64,000 bases of DNA. Origin: JAJECS01 sp965243625 (GTDB taxonomy: Bacteria > Chloroflexota > UBA11872). Numbering within the stretch: the first letter of the stretch is position 1; each line of letters begins with the position of its first letter. The stretch covers positions 1,302,001 to 1,366,000 of the forward strand of contig CBDEVI010000002.1 of NCBI GenBank assembly GCA_965243625.1. The letters run 5' to 3'. This document shows positions 59,216 to 64,000 of this stretch, one piece after another. Under the pieces are notes generated by a model that saw only the letters and a program-made list of their open reading frames with translations, had not been told where the DNA came from and made no database searches. A program made the translations under genes and the position numbers.

Positions 59216-61234
59216 CTAAGTGCTTGGAATGAGGTGTCCCGTAATGCGTACATTGTAAAAATAGACATTCTTTGAAGGGTCTGTGCCGTTGCATCTCAGA
59301 GTCAATGAAATATCGTCACCGTATTGAAGCCCAGATTCGTGATGCACCGCCTCTCCATTGATGAATAGCGCAGTCGCTCCACGATCATAGATGAATCTCA
59401 CATGGAATCGTGGCCCGCCAGGTACAGAGTCGAGTAAGGCCGGGTGTACGAAGCGCTTCACGAATCTCCTGGCGCCCTCGTAGTCGGCTCCCAATCGTAT
59501 CCACGCTATCGTTGAATGCGTATGGCGACCATAGTCATAGAATTCTCCGAATCTGATTGCGTCTCGGTACCCCCACGGCGTAGTGGTGCCTTCGATTCGC
59601 AATCCCGCGAAAGAGCGCTCGGGGGGCAACCAGACGTCCATTGTGAGCTCAATGGAACCGCCCCGAACGAACAGCGATCTCTCGCCATATCCCCCGGCGG
59701 CGATGGCGTCCCGTGGACACGCGATGCTCGCGCGCTCCAGCAGCGCGTAACGGTCGAAGAGGGGGCGCACCGAACGCGCGGGGGCTACGCCGCGCGCAAT
59801 GTCGTCCAGCCAGGCGTCCACCAGCGATTGAGCTTCTGTCGCCGTGAACAGCGAGTCGAGCCTCCGGGTCTCGGGCGAGACGCTGGCCGCCATGCCCACC
59901 ACGCGCCCCGCGGTGGTGGCGACCGGTCCGCCGCCGTTGCCGGCGTCGAGCACCGGGGCGAGGACGGCCGGCTGGCCCGGCTCCAGCAACCATGCAATGA
60001 GGGGCGTCGTCGTCGGCTCCGAGCGACATTCCACCGCTCGGCCTCCCGGCACGCTCGTGGCGTCGTAGCCGATGGCCACGAGGCCGGTCGCTTGGGCCAG
60101 GTCGTCGGCCGCGCCCCAGTGCACCGGAATGTGACCGTCGCCTTCAACCTCGATGAGGGCGAAGTCGTGCTGGGCGTAGCCCGCGACGAATTGGGCGTTG
60201 GCGGTGTAGCCCCGCGGGCTCGTCACCACGAACGCGGCCGCGTCCACCGCCAGATGCCAGGGAATCACCGCGTACCCGCTCTCCGTCACAAAGAAACCTG
60301 TCCCGCACGCTTGGTCGGTGGCGACGCGCAGCAGCGACAGCTCCACGAACCTGGCCACGTCTTCGGGGGTGGTCCCATACGGGCCGCGGCGGCTCTCCAG
60401 CCCGAGGTCAAGCTGCTCGCCCACCTCGAGCGGTGCTTCCGGGCCAAAGGCCAGGTATTGCTGCCAGGCGCGGTACGGATAGCGGCTGTCGCGCAGGGTG
60501 TCGCCCAGCAAGCGCAGCTGGACCGGCGCCGCGGGCGACTCAGGGTGGTACTCGAGCACGGCGGCCTGGAAGTACTGGCGAATGCGGCTGTCGGGCGGGC
60601 GGCCGGGAATGTGCAGATCGGCCTCCGGATGATCGTCCTGGCGCGCATCGGTCTTGGGGAAGCCGAAGGACGCCACCCCGCCCAGCCGGTGGAAGAAGTC
60701 GGCGAAGCCGATGTCCTCGCCTTCCACCGAGAGGTTCGAGACCTTGTGGCCCCAGGGGCCGAGCAGCTCGCCTGGGTTGGGGTTGGTCAAGTGCGCTTCG
60801 ACGCCCTGGTCAATGGATCCGCCGAGACCGCCGCCGAGATAGTCCCAGGCGAGCCGGCGCAGGAACGTGGGCGCGCCGCCGTCCGGCGGCGGCTGCCAAT
60901 CGATGACGCCGCGCTGGTAGTACTGCGTGAGGGTTCCCGCCCGCTCTTCGACGATCGCCGAGGTGGGGTAGCCCCAGCGTTCGATGCCGCCGGTCCGGGT
61001 GTAGTTCGCCAGGAAGTCGGCGCGGAAGTCCCTGCCGTCCGCCAACGTCCCGGCGACGTCCACGATGTTGTGTTGCAGGGGCTCGAAGAACTCGGCGCCC
61101 GCAACCTCCGCCGACGCGAAGCCAGACTCGGCGCCGCGGGCGCTGGGCGCCGCGGCCATCGCCCACAGCGCCAGCGCGAGCAGCGGCACCGTGATGAGGG
61201 CTCGCTTCCACGACATTGGCGCGAGCGTCCTCAT
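59216..61234 (-). CDS. Secreted trypsin-fold protein, catalytic serine replaced (triplet copy 3)
   Basis: 672 residues from ATG 61232-61234 (MRTLAPMSWKRALITVPLLALALWAM), whose signal peptide differs from copies 1 and 2 while the mature part is nearly the same. The GYPTSAIVEERAG module and SFGFPKTDARQDDH are kept. The protease core has GYAVIPWHLA (His) and QHDFALIEVEG (Asp), and the serine loop reads AGNGGGPVATTAG, glycine once more. The C-terminal sandwich ends FYNVRITGHLIPST. It is the first copy in transcription order. Confidence 0.76.
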   Translation of the reverse strand: MRTLAPMSWKRALITVPLLALALWAMAAAPSARGAESGFASAEVAGAEFFEPLQHNIVDVAGTLADGRDFRADFLANYTRTGGIERWGYPTSAIVEERAGTLTQYYQRGVIDWQPPPDGGAPTFLRRLAWDYLGGGLGGSIDQGVEAHLTNPNPGELLGPWGHKVSNLSVEGEDIGFADFFHRLGGVASFGFPKTDARQDDHPEADLHIPGRPPDSRIRQYFQAAVLEYHPESPAAPVQLRLLGDTLRDSRYPYRAWQQYLAFGPEAPLEVGEQLDLGLESRRGPYGTTPEDVARFVELSLLRVATDQACGTGFFVTESGYAVIPWHLAVDAAAFVVTSPRGYTANAQFVAGYAQHDFALIEVEGDGHIPVHWGAADDLAQATGLVAIGYDATSVPGGRAVECRSEPTTTPLIAWLLEPGQPAVLAPVLDAGNGGGPVATTAGRVVGMAASVSPETRRLDSLFTATEAQSLVDAWLDDIARGVAPARSVRPLFDRYALLERASIACPRDAIAAGGYGERSLFVRGGSIELTMDVWLPPERSFAGLRIEGTTTPWGYRDAIRFGEFYDYGRHTHSTIAWIRLGADYEGARRFVKRFVHPALLDSVPGGPRFHVRFIYDRGATALFINGEAVHHESGLQYGDDISLTLRCNGTDPSKNVYFYNVRITGHLIPST

Positions 61235-61316
61235 GTCGCAGCCAGACTGCCTCGGGCCGTGACCCCGTCGGTGTCGTGACGCCTGAGCCGCATCGGGGCA
61301 ACTGTCCGCGTCATTG

Positions 61317-61362
61317 CAACCCAAACTATCAGGCCTCGATTGCGACCTAACGTATCAGGCCG
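61317..61362. promoter_or_regulatory. Tandem direct repeats upstream of triplet copy 3
   Basis: CAACCCAAACTATCAGGCC (61317) and CGACCTAACGTATCAGGCC (61343) match the pair at 58821 and 58847 in sequence and in 26-bp spacing, again about 85-125 nt before the gene start. They support a shared regulatory element for the triplet. Confidence 0.5.
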
Positions 61363-61569
61363 ATCCGGTACTAGCCTACTGGTACGCATGTGCTCCTGGC
61401 GTTCGGCGATGAGGGCAAACTATGGAGCGATAGAGCGAGCGAGGGTGCGCCCGAGCGTGGAACAGCCCGCAGCTTCGTCAGGATCCTCGCCACGCGATTG
61501 GGAACAGCCGGCATGTCTGCCACGTTCCACCCGGGACCGCGAATTGGTCGGACGAGCAGGTCCGAACCG

Positions 61570-61632
61570 GCGAATCACGGCGCCGAGAGTGGGACTCGAA
61601 GCCGCACCGCCCGAAGGCCACAGTCCCTTCAA
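61570..61632 (-). repeat. Degenerate tRNA-Leu-like 3' fragment
   Basis: GCGAATCACGG-GCCGAGAGTGGGACTCGAA-CCGCACCGCCCGAAGGCCACAGTCCCTTCAA resembles, reversed, a tRNA-Leu variable arm, T-arm and acceptor 3' strand. It matches 62544-62606 at most positions. It is incomplete and cannot fold as a tRNA. Confidence 0.55.
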
Positions 61633-61657
61633 GATTGCAACGGGTAACGGTGAACCC

Positions 61658-61718
61658 TTGACATGCAAGCACGCACTTGCATATCGTGGGCCGCAGACAT
61701 GCAAGCCAACACTTGCCT
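61658..61718 (+). promoter_or_regulatory. Promoter with two ArsR-type operators
   Basis: A -35 TTGACA (61658-61663) and a -10-like TATCGT (61682-61687) are 18 nt apart. Between them lies the perfect inverted repeat ATGCAAG-N6-CTTGCAT (61663-61682). A second, imperfect copy ATGCAAG-N6-CTTGCCT (61699-61718) lies downstream. Binding of the encoded ArsR-type regulator would cover the promoter, so autorepression is expected. Confidence 0.65.
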
Positions 61719-61730
61719 GAGACTGGTTTC

Positions 61731-62021
61731 GTGGACGTGTATCGCGCGATTGCCGACCCGACCAGGCGAGCCATCCTGGACGAGCTCGTCGATCGGTCAG
61801 GTCAATCGCTCTTCGAGATTTGCGCACGCCTAACCATGAAGCACGGCATCAGCTCCTCGCGGCAGGCGATCGCGCAACACCTGGACGTCCTGGAGGCCGC
61901 CGGTCTGATTCGCACGAGGCGCGAGGGGCGATCGAAACTCCATTGGTTTGTGGGCGGCCCGCTAAAGGCCATCGCGGAGCGTTGGCCGATCTCGACTGAC
62001 GAAAGGGGACTTGAACGATGA
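61731..62021 (+). CDS. ArsR-family transcriptional regulator
   Basis: A 96-residue winged-helix repressor from GTG 61731 (VDVYRAIADPTRRAILDEL), the usual ArsR start; upstream in-frame codons cover the operators. The recognition helix lies in SSSRQAIAQHLDVLEAAGLI and the wing in IRTRREGRSKLHWF. No metal-binding CxC motif is visible, so it is the non-metal subgroup often paired with VOC or SRPBCC proteins. Its stop overlaps the next start (ATGA), giving coupled expression with the VOC gene. It probably binds the two inverted repeats in front of it. Confidence 0.86.
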   Translation: MDVYRAIADPTRRAILDELVDRSGQSLFEICARLTMKHGISSSRQAIAQHLDVLEAAGLIRTRREGRSKLHWFVGGPLKAIAERWPISTDERGLER

Positions 62022-62413
62022 GGATTAACCTGGCCGGCGTCTTCGTAGACGACCAACAGAAGGCGCTTCGCTTCTACACGGAAACGCTTGGCTTCCAGGT
62101 CAAGCACAACATTCCCTTGGGCGAGTACGCCTGGATCACGGTGGTATCCGCGGAAGACCCGGAGGGGACGGAGTTTCTGCTTGAGCCCGATGCCCATCCC
62201 GCGGTCCGTCCGTTCTTGAAGGCGATTGTGGCGGACGGTATCCCCAGCACCTCCTTCGCGGTCGACGACGTGCAAGCCGAATACGATCGTCTCGTGGAAA
62301 AAGGCGTGCGATTCGTACAGCCGCCAACCGACCTCGGGACAGTCGTTACGGCGATACTCGACGATACGTGCGGCAACTTGATCCAGATCATGGAGGAGAA
62401 ACCTCAGCCGTAA
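62018..62413 (+). CDS. VOC (glyoxalase-like) family protein
   Basis: A 131-residue vicinal-oxygen-chelate protein, one complete two-module domain. MRINLAGVFVDDQQKALRFYTETLGFQV begins it, and the C-terminal strand GNLIQIMEE ends it. The central region STSFAVDDVQAEYDRLVEKGV is typical. Its ATG overlaps the ArsR stop by 4 nt. ArsR-VOC pairs often respond to xenobiotics or antibiotics; the inducer is unknown. Confidence 0.88.
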   Translation: MRINLAGVFVDDQQKALRFYTETLGFQVKHNIPLGEYAWITVVSAEDPEGTEFLLEPDAHPAVRPFLKAIVADGIPSTSFAVDDVQAEYDRLVEKGVRFVQPPTDLGTVVTAILDDTCGNLIQIMEEKPQP

Positions 62414-62543
62414 CGATCATGAGCGGTCGCGCCAGCCCCATGTGTCGTGGCCGGTCACCGATCGCAACGGGTCGCACCCGAGCATGGAAGCCACGACTTG
62501 ACGGTTGCCGGGAGGTCGAGCGCCTGCCCAGCTGAACTGACAA

Positions 62544-62606
62544 GCGAATCACGGTGCCGAGGGCGGGACTCGAACCCGCACAGCCCGGAGGCCACTAGCC
62601 CCTCAA
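62544..62606 (-). other. tRNA-Leu 3'-terminal fragment
   Basis: Reversed, the segment reads ...TTGAGGGGCTAGTGGCCTCC..., then GCGGGTTCGAGTCCCGC (T-arm) and CCTCGGCACC, resembling the anticodon-to-3'-end half of a tRNA-Leu (GAG-like). No D-arm or 5' acceptor strand (GCCGAGG) follows within 100 bases, so it is a partial tRNA rather than a gene. The rest of the 420-bp gap (62414-62832) shows no gene. Such 3' fragments are typical attachment-site remnants of integrating elements. Confidence 0.6.
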
Positions 62607-62832
62607 CAGAGACCAACCCACCGCTGGTCACCACAGTAGCGTCTCGATTCAACTTACTGCCCACGGTTGCCGTAACGTCCGCAGGCTAGTAAACCCGATC
62701 CGCCAAATGCGGTTTTCAAACCACCGAAATCCGGTGACAATTGCATTTTATCCGATTATCTCGGCTATGCCTAATCCCCCAGCCCCGTTCTGACACGGCT
62801 TTCGCGCTCTCACTCGCGGGTGGCACTGGTCA

Positions 62833-63165
62833 TCAATCCGCCGCGGCCTCCGTAGACGGGTTAATCACCCGTAGGCCACCATAGTCCTGCTCCGCGCTGA
62901 AGTGTTCGGAGTAGATGGCCTCGCACCCTGCAACACGCGCTGCGGCGAGAATTGCCCCGTCCCAGTAGGACAATCTGAACCGGTGGCTGACGGTAGCGTC
63001 GGCCTGAAAGACCTCCACGGTCATTGCTTGAATCGGCAACGTGAGGATCGGCTCCAGGAACTTCAGCGTCTGGTCGTGGCTCGGGCAACCTGGCCGCGTG
63101 GCCTGGTGTTAGAACTCTCGAAGCACGTGTACGGAAACTGCAAGCTCAGGCTCCGAGAGCAGTTC
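62833..63165 (-). pseudogene. PIN-domain (VapC-like) gene remnant with internal stop
   Basis: Reading the reverse strand, PELAVSVHVLREF ends at a TAA (63109-63111) where family members carry tyrosine. The same frame then continues HQATRPGCPSHDQTLKFLEPI and SYWDGAILAAARVAGCEAIYSEHF to a stop at 62833. This is the C-terminal half of a PIN ribonuclease toxin; WDGAILAAA and YSEHF carry conserved acidic residues. The N-terminal half is missing, replaced by sequence next to the transposase. No antitoxin is visible, so the unit is dead. Confidence 0.7.
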
Positions 63166-63306
63166 TAGGAAACCTCCGAACAGCTGGGGTATCTGAGCGC
63201 CGGGGCGCTCATGTGGTGCCGGGATCCTCGCGTGGGGTACCCCGCTTGCTCGATCCGCCCGTCGCGCGGTGCGTGGAGCCGCAATCTGCCCCGCGCGGGG
63301 CACAAT

Positions 63307-63326
63307 GCGCCCGCTTACGCGGGCGC
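63307..63326. terminator. Hairpin over the transposase stop codon
   Basis: GCGCCCGC-TTAC-GCGGGCGC is a perfect 8-bp stem with a 4-nt loop, overlapping the TAA of the transposase frame (63315-63317). No T-run follows, so it could be a terminator-like structure or an IS-end feature. Confidence 0.35.
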
Positions 63327-64000
63327 GGCGCGCTCCGCGAGCAGCAGATTGGCGAAACCGAATAACAGGCACCGCCGGGTGCGGTTCTTGACCAAGCCCC
63401 GATTCCGCACCTGCCCGTAGCCAAAGTGGCGCTTCACATACAGGAACGGATGCTCCGCCTTCACCCGGATGGAGACCTTGCGCTGCTCCGCCTCAGCGGC
63501 GGCGCTACCCGGCGCCAAGCGCCGCCGCTTTCCCCGGCGTATCGCAACCTGCCAGTCGATCGCCCGGCCCTGATGCTCCGGACGCCGGGCCACTCCGTCG
63601 TACCCCGCGTCGCCCCACACTTGAGTCTCGGCGCGGTGCAGGAGCTGCGGCACTTGCGTGATGTCCGCCACGTTGGCCGCCGTCGTCGCCACGCGATGCA
63701 CCAGTCCCGTGTCGGCGTCCACCCCGATGTGCGCCTTCATCCCGAAACACCACTGCTGGCAATTCTTGACCTGACACATCTCCAGATCGCGCGCCTGGGC
63801 GCGGTTCTTCGTCGACGCGGGCGCGTCGAGGATTGTCGCGTACACGATCGACCCTCCCGCAGACGCAGCCCCTGCGTCGCCAGATGCTGGGTGATCTCGG
63901 CAAGCAGCCCTTCACCCAACTGGTGCCGTTCCGGCAGGCACCGGAAGTGCAGGTCGTGGTCTCATCCGGCCGCGGGTCCCGCGCGGGGTAGACGGGGCGG
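63315..64000 (-). pseudogene. IS5-type transposase, frameshifted and cut by window edge
   Basis: The reverse strand carries a DDE transposase of the IS5 type. The intact 3' part reads YATILDAPASTKNRAQARDLEM, then QQWCFGMKAHIGVDADTGLVHRV, WGDAGYDGVARRPE (Asp) and RVKAEHPFLYVKRHFGYGQVRNRG (Glu). Upstream, LHFRCLPERHQLGEGLLAEITQHLATQGLRLREG is in a different frame (shift near 63855). A further shift near 63955 separates it from PDETTT. The gene continues past 64000. Two shifts suggest an inactive copy or sequencing errors. Confidence 0.78.

Noticed and set aside
62544..62700. Complete tRNA-Leu gene
   Set aside because: The T-arm and 3' acceptor strand are clear, but no D-arm or 5' acceptor strand is found in the next 100 bases on the same strand.

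Overview
This is a 64 kb GC-rich bacterial window, densely coding on both strands, with no rRNA genes, no complete tRNA and no CRISPR array. Gene content points to a free-living or host-associated marine heterotroph, most like the Chloroflexota of the SAR202 type. The reasons are repeated Gfo/Idh/MocA dehydrogenases, phytanoyl-CoA dioxygenase-like oxygenases, a dimethylglycine dehydrogenase-like enzyme beside a DmdA-like aminomethyltransferase, creatinase-fold hydrolases, and many short palindromic repeats scattered between genes. That assignment is inference; no marker gene for it lies in the window.

Layout. 1-7.8 kb: two tandem aldolase-family genes (the first cut by the window edge), an SGNH hydrolase, an unknown protein, an alpha/beta hydrolase, a Gfo/Idh dehydrogenase, a VOC protein, and a MoeB-like activating enzyme with a rhodanese. 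7.9-12.3 kb: a Lon-like protein whose catalytic residues are replaced, a DUF3179-type protein read through an in-frame TGA (candidate selenoprotein), and a cytochrome P450. 12.3-18 kb: a GNAT, a dehydrogenase, a creatinase-fold hydrolase, and two paralogous membrane proteins around a NUDIX gene. 18-25 kb: a sialidase-like protein, a PhyH-type dioxygenase, an aldo/keto reductase, a DoeA-like hydrolase overlapping an EutA/maleate isomerase-like gene (possible ectoine-type catabolism), and a methyltransferase. 25-29.5 kb: sugar or polyol catabolism (two Gfo/Idh dehydrogenases and two TIM-barrel isomerases, three of the four genes translationally coupled). 30-34.7 kb: an orphan substrate-binding lipoprotein, two monohaem cytochrome c lipoproteins, a membrane protein and a lipoprotein cyclophilin. 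34.8-40.3 kb: a demethylation cluster (GNAT, PhyH, dimethylglycine dehydrogenase-like, DmdA-like).

40.5-47.4 kb holds two secreted zinc-metallopeptidase paralogs with nearly identical N-terminal halves and divergent C-terminal halves. They flank an NCS2-type permease with an extra C-terminal domain and a DUF1330 gene. 47.5-54.2 kb: an amidohydrolase, a D-2-hydroxyacid dehydrogenase, a small unknown protein and a large RecB-like nuclease/helicase fusion. 54.4-61.3 kb is a tandem triplet of secreted trypsin-fold proteins in which the catalytic serine of GxSGGP is glycine in all three copies. They share upstream direct repeats and an N-terminal 'GYP-x-S' module that also occurs in the metallopeptidases. 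61.3-64 kb: an ArsR-type regulator with a clear operator/promoter coupled to a VOC gene, bracketed by tRNA-Leu-like 3' fragments, then a decayed PIN-domain gene and a frameshifted IS5-type transposase running off the window.

At least six families of dispersed palindromic repeats occupy most intergenic gaps. One cluster extends the 3' end of a coding sequence, and two have spawned 21-22 bp tandem arrays. The strongest leads are the candidate Sec-containing DUF3179 protein, the catalytically degenerate Lon-like protein, the triplet of pseudo-trypsins and the mosaic metallopeptidase pair.
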